This document shows, piece by piece, positions 25,957-33,845 of a stretch of 64,000 nt of DNA. Position 1 is the first letter of the stretch. Each line of letters opens with the position of its first letter. Origin of the DNA: Kocuria carniphila. Its GTDB lineage: Bacteria; Actinomycetota; Actinomycetes; Actinomycetales; Micrococcaceae. The position numbers were made by a program, and so were the translations under genes. The stretch is taken from contig NZ_NOIT01000005.1 of assembly GCF_004136555.1 (NCBI RefSeq), forward strand, positions 1 through 64,000, given 5' to 3'. The notes beneath the pieces were generated by a model. It saw only the letters and a program-made list of their open reading frames with translations. It was not told where the DNA came from and did no database searches.

Positions 25957-25994
25957 AGGAACCGCGCCGCGCGCTTCGTGTCGGCGCGGTTCCT
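25957..25994 (+). terminator. Terminator after the AhpD-like gene
   Basis: Perfect 13-bp arms AGGAACCGCGCCG / CGGCGCGGTTCCT with a 12-nt loop, followed by TTCTC. Confidence 0.75.
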
Positions 25995-26095
25995 TTCTCG
26001 TGTGACTTAGTCGCCGTAGGGCCAAGGGGCTATGAGCACTCGTCCGAGAGCCAACCACGCCTAATTAGTCCGAACCTCTGTCGATCAGGAGCTTT

Positions 26096-26114
26096 GTCTT
26101 CGATAGTTGAAGAC
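26096..26114. promoter_or_regulatory. Inverted repeat GTCTTC-n7-GAAGAC before the ROK gene
   Basis: Perfect 6-bp arms, 50 bp upstream of the ROK regulator start. It is a candidate autoregulatory operator; no homologous site was confirmed at the sugar porter. Confidence 0.3.
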
Positions 26115-26163
26115 GGGCTACACTCCGGTGCAAGAGAATCTTCACAGGAAATCGAGGACGACG

Positions 26164-27348
26164 ATGTCCCTGCACTCCACGTCCGCCCCCTTCGAAGCGG
26201 CCCCGGGCTCACAGACGTCTTTGCGCGTGGCCAATCAGCGCCGGGTGATCGATGCCATGCGCGCACTGGGTACCACCACGCAGGCGACCATCGCGCGCGA
26301 AACAGCCCTGGCGCCGTCCACGGTGTCCTCCATCGTGCACGAGATGGTGACCGCGGGAGTGCTGGCTATGGATTCGTCACACGGGGGCCGCCGTGGGCAG
26401 CTAGTCCGGTTCAGCGACAACGCCGGCTTCGTGGTGGGCCTCGATGTGGGCCACCGCCACCTCACCGTGGCCGTGGCGGATCTCAATCAGGACATCAAGG
26501 CTCGTCAGCGATTTGATCTGCCCCGAGGCCATTCGGTCACCGAAGCGCTGGACACGGCCGATTCCACCTTGGACGCCATGGTTCGGAAGCTGAAGATTCC
26601 TCGGGTAAAACTACTCGCCGCCGGATTGACCGTGCCGGCCCCCGTAGACCTCGAAGGACGCGTGGTGAGCGCCGGGGCCATCCTTCCGGCCTGGGCCGAT
26701 ACCGATGTCCGTGCCGCTGCCTCCGGCCGACTCGGACTCCCGGTGGCCGTGGAAAATGATGCGAATGCCGGGGCGGTGGGTGAGTTCTCCCAGGGCGCCG
26801 GACGCACCGCCCAGAACATGGCCTACATCAAGGTCTCCCACGGCGTGGGTGCCGGCCTGATCCTCAACGGCCGACTGTTCCGAGGAGCCACCGGTTCCGC
26901 CGGGGAGCTCGGGCACATGACCCTGGACGAGCAGGGTGACGTCTGCCGCTGTGGCAACCGCGGATGCCTGGAAACGTTCATCTCGTCCGAGGCCGTCCTC
27001 ACCCTCCTGGGCGCCACCCGCGGCCCCGATCTCACGGTCGCTCAGGTTGTCGACGCCGCTCTGGCCGGGGATGTCGGCTGTGCTCGCGTCATCGGGGACA
27101 CCGGTCGCACCCTGGGCACCACCGTGGCGAACCTGTGCAATCTCATCAATCCGGAGCTCGTGGTCGTGGGTGGCGAATTGGCCCGCGCGGGTGATCTGCT
27201 GTTGGCTCCGCTACGGGAGATCGTGTCTCGCTACGGTGTACAAGGCTGCACCCGGGACCTCGCGATCACCGCCGCTGAACTCGGCCCGGAAGCGCACCTC
27301 ACCGGGGCGCTGATCATGGCGCTCGAGAACGTTTCTCTCACCGTTTAA
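26164..27348 (+). CDS. ROK family transcriptional regulator
   Basis: 394 residues. The N-terminal winged helix is RVIDAMRALGTTTQATIARETALAPSTVSSIVHEM (residues about 25-65), followed by a ROK kinase-like domain: GFVVGLDVGHRHLTVAVADL, VENDANAGAVGEF, GVGAGLILNGRLFRG and the zinc motif CRCGNRGCLE. The presence of the DNA-binding domain marks it as a repressor of the XylR/NagC type. The ATG has GAGGAC upstream; an in-frame extension to 26107 is not supported. It is followed by a sugar porter gene it may control. Confidence 0.9.
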   Translation: MSLHSTSAPFEAAPGSQTSLRVANQRRVIDAMRALGTTTQATIARETALAPSTVSSIVHEMVTAGVLAMDSSHGGRRGQLVRFSDNAGFVVGLDVGHRHLTVAVADLNQDIKARQRFDLPRGHSVTEALDTADSTLDAMVRKLKIPRVKLLAAGLTVPAPVDLEGRVVSAGAILPAWADTDVRAAASGRLGLPVAVENDANAGAVGEFSQGAGRTAQNMAYIKVSHGVGAGLILNGRLFRGATGSAGELGHMTLDEQGDVCRCGNRGCLETFISSEAVLTLLGATRGPDLTVAQVVDAALAGDVGCARVIGDTGRTLGTTVANLCNLINPELVVVGGELARAGDLLLAPLREIVSRYGVQGCTRDLAITAAELGPEAHLTGALIMALENVSLTV

Positions 27349-27506
27349 GACACACCCACGTTTTTTGTGTTCAAGACATGGACATTTAGTGATCCGGGTC
27401 CTAATCTTGATCCACTACCGGCAAGCGTACTTCCGGTTACCGTCCCCACAGCGTCCTATGCCCTGGGGCCTGCATTCTTACTTCGTTACAGCAAGGGAGC
27501 TGCGCG

Positions 27507-28937
27507 ATGAGCCAAGCAGCGCACGCAGTACCGTCCGAGCGTCACGACGCAAACACCGGCGCGGTCATCAGAATCACAACGGTCGCTGCTTTCGGTGGCC
27601 TGCTCTTCGGTTACGACTCCGCCGTGATCAACGGCGCGGTGTCCTCCATCCAATCCCGCTTCGACGTGGGTCCGGGTCCCCTGGGCTTCGCGGTGGCAGC
27701 GGCACTGCTGGGTGCCGCGGTGGGTGCCTTCTTCGGCGCCCGCATTGCGGACCGCACCGGTCGCATCCTGATCATGAAGATCGCCGCGGTCCTGTTCCTG
27801 GCCTCAGCGATCGGTTGTGGCCTGGCTAATGACATCACCACGCTGGTCATCTTCCGCGTGGTCGGAGGTGTGGGTGTGGGTGTGGCCTCCGTGATCGCCC
27901 CCGCCTACATTGCCGAAGTTTCCCCTGCGCACCTGCGCGGCCGGTTGGGCTCGCTGCAGCAGATGGGCATTGTGCTCGGTATCTTCCTGTCGCTGCTCAT
28001 TGACGCCCTGTTGGCCTACTGGGCCGGCGGGGCAGCCAACGAGCTGTGGCTGGGTCTCGAGGCCTGGCGCTGGATATTCCTGGTCATGGCCATCCCGGCT
28101 GTCATGTACGGCATCGGCGCGTTCACCATTCCCGAGTCCCCGCGTTACCTGGTGTCCCGCGGCCGTGATGACGAGGCTCGCTCCGTGTTGACCAGCATCC
28201 ACGGCGATCAGGTGGCCGAGGAGCGCGTGGCCCGCATCCGCGAAACCATCAACAAGGAACACAAGCCCCGCTTCAGCGATCTGCGTGGTTCCCTGGGTGG
28301 TCTCAAGCCCATCGTGTGGGTCGGTATCGGCCTGGCAGCCCTGCAACAGTTCGTGGGCATCAACGTGATCTTCTACTACTCCAACGTGTTGTGGGAGTCG
28401 GTGGGCTTCTCGGAGTCCGATTCGTTCGTGATCTCGGTCGCCACCTCCGTGACCAACGTGTTGGTAACCATCGTGGCCATCTTCCTGGTGGACAAGGTGG
28501 GCCGCCGCCCTCTGCTGCTCATTGGCTCCACCGGTATGGCCGTTTCGCTCGCAACCCTGGCCATTGTCTTCGCCACCGCCAGCAAAGTCATGGTGGACGG
28601 TCAGCTCACGCCGGTGCTCGGCCCCGTGGCAGGTCCGGTCGCCCTGATCGCTGCCAACCTGTTCGTGATCTTCTTCGGTGTCTCGTGGGGTCCGCTCATG
28701 TGGGTCCTGCTGGGCGAGATGTTCCCCAACCGCATCCGCGGTGCCGCACTGGCCGTGGCCGGTGCCGTGCAGTGGATCGCCAACTGGGCCGTCACCGTCA
28801 CCTTCCCGGCGCTGTCCAACTTCTCGCTGGGTCTGGCCTACGGCATCTACGCGTTCTTCGCGGTGGTCTCGCTGATCTTCACCATCAAGATGGTCTCCGA
28901 GACCAAGGGTGTGGAGCTCGAGGACATGCACGACTGA
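27507..28937 (+). CDS. Sugar:proton symporter (MFS sugar porter family)
   Basis: 476 residues, 12 membrane helices. Sugar porter signatures are GGLLFGYDSAVINGAVSSI, RVVGGVGVGVASVIAPAYIAEVSPAHLRGRLG, PESPRYLVSRGR and the second-half GRRPLL plus PETKG-like SETKGVELE. It is close in type to actinobacterial glucose permease GlcP or xylose/arabinose symporters. The ROK regulator lies immediately upstream on the same strand with a 158-bp gap, so it is probably separately transcribed and sugar-responsive. Confidence 0.92.
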   Translation: MSQAAHAVPSERHDANTGAVIRITTVAAFGGLLFGYDSAVINGAVSSIQSRFDVGPGPLGFAVAAALLGAAVGAFFGARIADRTGRILIMKIAAVLFLASAIGCGLANDITTLVIFRVVGGVGVGVASVIAPAYIAEVSPAHLRGRLGSLQQMGIVLGIFLSLLIDALLAYWAGGAANELWLGLEAWRWIFLVMAIPAVMYGIGAFTIPESPRYLVSRGRDDEARSVLTSIHGDQVAEERVARIRETINKEHKPRFSDLRGSLGGLKPIVWVGIGLAALQQFVGINVIFYYSNVLWESVGFSESDSFVISVATSVTNVLVTIVAIFLVDKVGRRPLLLIGSTGMAVSLATLAIVFATASKVMVDGQLTPVLGPVAGPVALIAANLFVIFFGVSWGPLMWVLLGEMFPNRIRGAALAVAGAVQWIANWAVTVTFPALSNFSLGLAYGIYAFFAVVSLIFTIKMVSETKGVELEDMHD

Positions 28938-28960
28938 CGCTTTATCCCACCCGATCCGAT

Positions 28961-28996
28961 CGCCCTGGTTCCGTACGCGTGTACGGGACCGGGGCG
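28961..28996 (+). terminator. Hairpin after the sugar porter gene
   Basis: CGCCctGGTtCCGTAC-gcgt-GTACGGgACCggGGCG, a 16-bp imperfect stem 23 bp past the stop. It lacks a U-tract. Confidence 0.55.
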
Positions 28997-29184
28997 ACGT
29001 CGTACCCGCTGCCTTCCGCGCGTGGCTGCGGGAGGGTCATAGTTTGTCGGATTAACAAATATGCCGCTCCGATACCCCCACCCCGGGCGTTCTCGGGTAG
29101 TTTCGAGTCTGATATTCGCGGACGATCCCCGTGGAATCGCCCACAATCTTCACGACTTTTCAATGGCGAAATGAGGACCTCACG

Positions 29185-30849
29185 GTGACCCAATCTTCTT
29201 CGGAACAGTCCACAGCAGGACGTAAATCGGCCGGCCACGTGATCGTGGATTCCCTGGTCGCCCACGGCGTGGAACGCGCGTACGTCGTGCCCGGCGAGAG
29301 CTACCTGGATGTGCTGGACGGCCTGTACAAGTCCCCCATCAATACCGTGATCACCCGCCACGAGGGCGGCGCCGCGTACATGGCCGAGGCCGACGGCAAG
29401 ATGAACACCGTGCCCGGCGTAGCCATGGTGACCCGTGGCCCCGGTGCCGCCAACGCTCACGTGGGCCTGCACACCGCGTGGCAGGATTCCACTCCCATGG
29501 TGCTGTTCGTGGGGCTGATCCCCTTCGAACATCGCGAGAAGGAGGCGTTCCAGGAGTTCGATCCGCACCAGTGGTTCGGCTCTGGCGCCAAGCGCGTGAT
29601 GGTCCTGGACCACGCCGAGCGCGCCTCCGAATATGTCGCCGAGGCCATGTTCGCAGCGGCGTCCGGCCGCCCCGGTCCCGTGGTGGTCGGTTTGCCCGAG
29701 GACGTCATCACGCGCGAGATCGACGCGACCCTGCACCCGCGGATTCCTGTTGCTGGTGGCGGTATGACCGTGACCGACTGGAAGGCTCTGGAGAGCGCGC
29801 TCAAGGAATCCGAGAAGCCGCTGTTCGTGACCGGCGGTAACGACTGGACCCACGAGGGCGCCCAGAAGTTCACCCAGTGGCTCGAGGAACATCACATCCC
29901 CGCCGCAGCCGAGTGGCGCACGGAGGGTACCGTGCCGTTCAACTCCCCGTCCTACGTGGGCCCCATCGGCTATGGCCGCCCGCGACCCACCTACGACCTG
30001 CTGGAAGAAACTGACCTGCTCGTCTTCGTGGGAACCGTGCCCGGTGACGTGATCACGGACGGTTTCCTGGTGCGTCAGGACTGGTCCAAGAAGAACTTCA
30101 TCGTGACCATGGACCCGTCCATGCGCGGCCGTTCCGGTGCCGTTTCGCATCAGATCGTGGCCAAGCCGGACGTATTCGTGCGCGACCTGGTGCGCATGGA
30201 CCTCCCGGTCAAGGACGGCTGGAAGGACTGGTGTGGTCGCATGCGGCAGCAGCAGGTCGACTTCGCCGAGCCAAAGGACACCCACCCGGAGGACGGCCCG
30301 GCCACCATGGACACCATGATGGCCAACTTGGTGGAAAACCTGCCGGAGGACGCCATGGTCACCTTCGGCGCCGGAGAGCACACCAACTGGGCGCACCGAT
30401 ACTTCCCGACCAATGGCTACGCGTCCATGATTTCGGCGCGCAACGGTTCCATGGGGTACTCGGTACCCTCCGCCGTGGCAGCGTCCCTGAACTACCCGGG
30501 CCGCCGAGTGATCTCGATCGCCGGTGACGGTGAGTTCCTCATGAACGGTCAAGAGCTGGCCACCGCCGCGCAGTACGGCGCCACGCCGTTGGTCATCGTG
30601 ATGGACAACCAGGAGTACGGCACCATCCGCACGCACCAGGAGAAGCAGTACCCCAAGCGCGTGTCCGGTACCCAGTTGACGAACCCGGATTTCGCGGGCA
30701 TGGCCACCTCGTTCGGTGGTTTTGGCGTGCGCGTGGAGCGCGAGTCCGAGATCCCGGGTGCGCTCGAGGAAGCCTTCAAGGCCATTGACGAGCAGGGCAC
30801 GTTCGCGCTCATCCACCTGATCGTGGAGCAGCGCCACAAAGCATACTGA
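29185..30849 (+). CDS. Thiamine pyrophosphate-dependent enzyme, acetolactate synthase-like
   Basis: 554 residues with the three-domain ThDP layout. The N-terminal PYR domain has the catalytic Glu in VITRHEGGAAYMAEADGKM. The central domain covers residues about 190-330. The C-terminal PP domain has the ThDP/Mg motif GDGEFLMNGQELATAAQYG ending in MDNQEYGTI. It is not linked to ilvN or ilvC, so a housekeeping acetolactate synthase role is unlikely; benzoylformate decarboxylase- or oxalyl-CoA-type activities are alternatives. The GTG 29185 start has GAGGA seven bases upstream and removes an unconserved 18-residue extension. Confidence 0.87.
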   Translation: MTQSSSEQSTAGRKSAGHVIVDSLVAHGVERAYVVPGESYLDVLDGLYKSPINTVITRHEGGAAYMAEADGKMNTVPGVAMVTRGPGAANAHVGLHTAWQDSTPMVLFVGLIPFEHREKEAFQEFDPHQWFGSGAKRVMVLDHAERASEYVAEAMFAAASGRPGPVVVGLPEDVITREIDATLHPRIPVAGGGMTVTDWKALESALKESEKPLFVTGGNDWTHEGAQKFTQWLEEHHIPAAAEWRTEGTVPFNSPSYVGPIGYGRPRPTYDLLEETDLLVFVGTVPGDVITDGFLVRQDWSKKNFIVTMDPSMRGRSGAVSHQIVAKPDVFVRDLVRMDLPVKDGWKDWCGRMRQQQVDFAEPKDTHPEDGPATMDTMMANLVENLPEDAMVTFGAGEHTNWAHRYFPTNGYASMISARNGSMGYSVPSAVAASLNYPGRRVISIAGDGEFLMNGQELATAAQYGATPLVIVMDNQEYGTIRTHQEKQYPKRVSGTQLTNPDFAGMATSFGGFGVRVERESEIPGALEEAFKAIDEQGTFALIHLIVEQRHKAY

Positions 30850-30877
30850 TCCAGTTATAGATACTGGTCAGATAGCT

Positions 30878-30931
30878 GACGACGCCGCTCCTGGAACCTT
30901 TCGTACGGAAAGTCCCGGGAGCGGCGTCGTC
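30878..30931. terminator. Long hairpin built from two exact 13-mer repeats
   Basis: GACGACGCCGCTC (30878-30890) and its reverse complement (30919-30931) form the outer stem; the inner stem is imperfect around TTTCGTACGGAAA. It lies between convergent stops at 30849 and 30950. Confidence 0.8.
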
Positions 30932-30949
30932 GCGTTCGAGCGTGGGCGA

Positions 30950-32215
30950 CTAGCGCAGCGGGTGCTCTGCCTGGTCCTTGTGCATCCGACCGGCGAAGAC
31001 CGCAATGACGCCGAGCAGAGGCGTCACGATGGCCACGCCCCAGAAGATCGCCTCGGGCGGCAGGACCTGTGAAACCGGTCCCGCCACCGCCATGGATACG
31101 GGCATGAGCGACAGGGACACGAAGAAGTCCAGGGATGAGATGCGCCCAAGCATGTGCACGGGGACGCGGCGCTGCAGCAGAGTGCCCCAAATGACCTGAC
31201 CAGCGCCGCCCGTGGCACCGAAGACACACAACGCGATCGCCATGACCCACCACGAATCGGTCATGCCCACCAGGCCGAACGGCAGCGTGCCGAAACCCCA
31301 CAGCCAGATCATGGTGGTGAGGTAATTGCGCGGCAGGGGCATGGATGCCGTGATGATCGAACCCAGCGCCATGGACACCCCGTACAGACCGAGCATCGCA
31401 CCGTAACTGGCCACCGTGCCGCCCAGCCGGTCCACGACCAGGAATGGGACGAGCACCTCGAGCGGGCCGATGAACAAGAACACAGCGCTCATGGCCCACA
31501 AGAGCGTCCAAAGCAACCACGGAGTGCGCACCGAGTAGAGGAAACCGTCCACCAGATCACGCAAGATGGACGTGGACGGCGCCGTGTTGGAGCCTTGCGG
31601 TTCCTCCTCCCCGAACCTGCCGCTCGTTGGGATGCGCAGAAACATCATCAGGACGAACGCTGCGGCGTGGCACACGGCAATGGCCACCACGGCGAGCGCT
31701 GGGAAAGCCAGGCCAGCGAGGAAGCCACCCACCGCGGGACCGGCAGCGATCTGCAAGAGCGGTCGGGCGGTCCCCTCCACACCGTTGGCGGCAAGCAACT
31801 GACTGGCCGGCAGGATCCTCGGCAGTGCGGCCGAGTAGGCGGGGTAGAAGAATCCCAAGGAGCCTGCGAACACGAACGCGGCGATCGCCAGGTGCCACAT
31901 CGCAAGGTTGCCGGTCCATGTCAGGAGCACGATCACAGAAGCGGTCAGAAAATTGGTGGCTTCCACGCATCGCAAGATGATATTCAGCCGCACGCGATCT
32001 GCCGTCACCCCGCCCACCAGGACGAAAACCACCGCGCCCAAGGCACCGGCCGCGGTGACCATGGACAGATCCACGGCCGAACCGCCCAAGGCCATGACCT
32101 TCGCGACCAAGGCGACCGCCCACAGTCCTGATCCGAACACGCTCATGCACATGGCAAAGGCCAGCACCGCGAAGGCCGGGGTACTGAAAGGTTTGAACGC
32201 GCGGGGAAGTAACAT
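30950..32215 (-). CDS. MFS exporter (EntS/MFS_3-like)
   Basis: 421 residues, 12 membrane helices. The start FSTPAFAVLAFAMCMSVFGSGLWAVALVAKVMALGGSAVDLSMV and the segment GSLGFFYPAYSAALPRILPASQLLAANGVEGTARPLLQIAAGPAVGG are typical of the enterobactin-exporter-like MFS_3 group. ATG 32215 is preferred; a frame extension to 32242 adds nine residues that cross into the operator region. The exported compound is unknown. The perfect palindrome just upstream indicates repression by an unlinked regulator. Confidence 0.86.
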   Translation of the reverse strand: MLLPRAFKPFSTPAFAVLAFAMCMSVFGSGLWAVALVAKVMALGGSAVDLSMVTAAGALGAVVFVLVGGVTADRVRLNIILRCVEATNFLTASVIVLLTWTGNLAMWHLAIAAFVFAGSLGFFYPAYSAALPRILPASQLLAANGVEGTARPLLQIAAGPAVGGFLAGLAFPALAVVAIAVCHAAAFVLMMFLRIPTSGRFGEEEPQGSNTAPSTSILRDLVDGFLYSVRTPWLLWTLLWAMSAVFLFIGPLEVLVPFLVVDRLGGTVASYGAMLGLYGVSMALGSIITASMPLPRNYLTTMIWLWGFGTLPFGLVGMTDSWWVMAIALCVFGATGGAGQVIWGTLLQRRVPVHMLGRISSLDFFVSLSLMPVSMAVAGPVSQVLPPEAIFWGVAIVTPLLGVIAVFAGRMHKDQAEHPLR

Positions 32216-32236
32216 TGGGATTAGCCTACAACTATG

Positions 32237-32251
32237 TATCACGTTGTGATA
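32237..32251. promoter_or_regulatory. Perfect palindrome TATCACGTTGTGATA upstream of the MFS exporter
   Basis: Six-bp perfect arms with a GTT centre in an AT-rich promoter region 22 bp before the exporter start. It is a good candidate repressor site (GntR-, PadR- or TetR-like); no regulator gene is adjacent. Confidence 0.5.
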
Positions 32252-32342
32252 TAAAGCGTCGCCCTCCAGGGGGCCAAGCTACTCCATGAAGTACCGTTGA
32301 AGCGGTTATTTTCATGCAGTTCCCCCAGCGAAGGAGCCCCAG

Positions 32343-33344
32343 ATGCGCGCAACCCACGTGCCGGAAACCGGAGTCATCACCGTGCGTGAATGGCCCAAAC
32401 CGCAGGCCACTGAGCCGGGCACGTTCGTGGTGCGGATGACGGCGGCATCAGTCTGTGGTTCGGATCTGCACGCGGCCCTGCACGGCACGCTGCATCCCAA
32501 GGGTCCGGAGCGCGCGGGCTACCCGGGCCACGAGGGCGTGGGTGTCGTTTCGGAGTCCAACTCCGAGAAGTTCCCCGTGGGCACCACAGTGCTGTGCGTT
32601 CCCCCGGGTGAGTTCGGTGGAGCGTTCGCGGAGTACATGCTGCTCGACGACGACCACGCCGTGGCTCTGCCCTCGGACGTGAACAGTAACGATCTCACCC
32701 AGATGCGCCGCTACATGATGGCCCAGCAGCTGGGCACGTGCATTTACGCGTTCGACCTCTACTGGCCCACCGAGGTGCCCGCGCGCACCGCGGGCACGTG
32801 CGTGATCATGGGCGCCGGTTCCGCGGGCTTGTTCTTCCTGCAGGACGCCCTGCGCCGCGGTTTCGACCAGGTCATCATTTCGGACAAGGAACCTGCCCGC
32901 CTCGAGATCGCCCGCAAGCTGGGTGCCCGCGCCGTGCTGATCCCGGACGAGGACCTGGGCACCGTGGTCTCCGAGCTCACCGGCAACAACGGCGCGGATC
33001 TGGTGATCGAGGCCGTCGGTTCCGATGAGTTGCGCACCCAGGCCGTGGACATCGTGGCCAACCGCGGCATCGTGGGCTGGTTCGGCCTGTACGAAAGCTT
33101 CGAACCTACTCTCGTGCCGATCTTCGAGGTCTTCCGCAAGTGCGTGCGCCTCCAGGGTTCCGTGGCCGCCCAGTCCGAGCCCGGCCTCAAGTCCTTCCAC
33201 GAGGCTGTCCGTCGCATCCACGACGGCGAGGTCGAGGTCGACTACTGCCTAGGCCCCACCCACACCTTGGATCAGGTGGCAGAGGTGCTGCGCATCGCCG
33301 AACGCGGCGGCGACGGCCAGGTCAAGTTCACCATCGTCCCGTAA
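32343..33344 (+). CDS. Zinc-binding medium-chain alcohol dehydrogenase-like protein
   Basis: 333 residues, MDR superfamily. The catalytic zinc ligands appear in SVCGSDLHAAL (Cys) and YPGHEGVGVV (His-Glu). The Rossmann motif is VIMGAGSAGLFFLQDALRRGF. The structural-zinc four-Cys loop of classical ADHs is absent, which puts it among the sorbitol/threonine-dehydrogenase-like short-loop members. It is somewhat shorter than the 340-350 usual. The substrate is unknown. It is followed directly by the 52-bp palindromic hairpin. Confidence 0.88.
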   Translation: MRATHVPETGVITVREWPKPQATEPGTFVVRMTAASVCGSDLHAALHGTLHPKGPERAGYPGHEGVGVVSESNSEKFPVGTTVLCVPPGEFGGAFAEYMLLDDDHAVALPSDVNSNDLTQMRRYMMAQQLGTCIYAFDLYWPTEVPARTAGTCVIMGAGSAGLFFLQDALRRGFDQVIISDKEPARLEIARKLGARAVLIPDEDLGTVVSELTGNNGADLVIEAVGSDELRTQAVDIVANRGIVGWFGLYESFEPTLVPIFEVFRKCVRLQGSVAAQSEPGLKSFHEAVRRIHDGEVEVDYCLGPTHTLDQVAEVLRIAERGGDGQVKFTIVP

Positions 33345-33362
33345 CCCCGCTTTTCACCGCCC

Positions 33363-33414
33363 GACGACGCCGCTCGGGTACCTTGCGTGCGCAAGGTACC
33401 CGAGCGGCGTCGTC
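33363..33414 (+). terminator. 52-bp near-perfect palindrome containing two 13-mer repeats
   Basis: Two perfect 25-bp arms (33363-33387 and 33390-33414) separated by only TG. Each arm begins or ends with the 13-mer GACGACGCCGCTC or its complement and continues with GGGTACCTTGCG. It lies 19 bp after the dehydrogenase stop. No U-tract follows, so it may be more than a terminator. Confidence 0.85.
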
Positions 33415-33536
33415 CGCGTCGATGGCAAAAGCCCAGGAAGACTGGCCATTCGGCCATGTCAGAGCGATCTACCCCGGGGTAGATTAGGACGTCAGAGGTA
33501 ATCAATAAGTCACCGAGCGGACCGAAGGAGTGGATT

Positions 33537-33845
33537 GTGCCGATCAAATCCTTCATGGGACTCGTGCGAGGCGAGCGCGATCACTCCCGCCCCGAATTCT
33601 TCGAGGGCGTCGCCACCCCGGCCAGGATCCTGGTGTTCGTTGCGGCCGTGGTGGCCTATTTCTCGGTGTCGGCCCTGTGCACGTGGCTGCTCCCGGACGT
33701 CATCACCCGGGATCTGCTGGGCGAGGTCATTCCGCGCATCATCGCGGTGGCTTCCGCTGCTCTCGTGTTCATGACGAGTGAGCGGCTATTGGCGCACACC
33801 GTGGAGGCTACGGAGCATCCTTCGGGAGGGGCAGGGTCACCGTAA
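33537..33845 (+). CDS. Small membrane protein of unknown function
   Basis: 102 residues with two hydrophobic segments (ILVFVAAVVAYFSVSALCTWLL and IPRIIAVASAALVFMTSERLL). The GTG start has GAAGGAG seven bases upstream. The last 38 bp overlap the 3' end of the histidine kinase gene on the opposite strand. The start and ribosome binding site are convincing; the function is unknown and no family was recognised. Confidence 0.6.
   Translation: MPIKSFMGLVRGERDHSRPEFFEGVATPARILVFVAAVVAYFSVSALCTWLLPDVITRDLLGEVIPRIIAVASAALVFMTSERLLAHTVEATEHPSGGAGSP

Noticed and set aside
28942-30837. A 631-codon minus-strand frame opposite the ThDP enzyme
   Set aside because: It is a shadow of a gene with clear ThDP motifs; its composition is His/Gly/Val-rich without domains.
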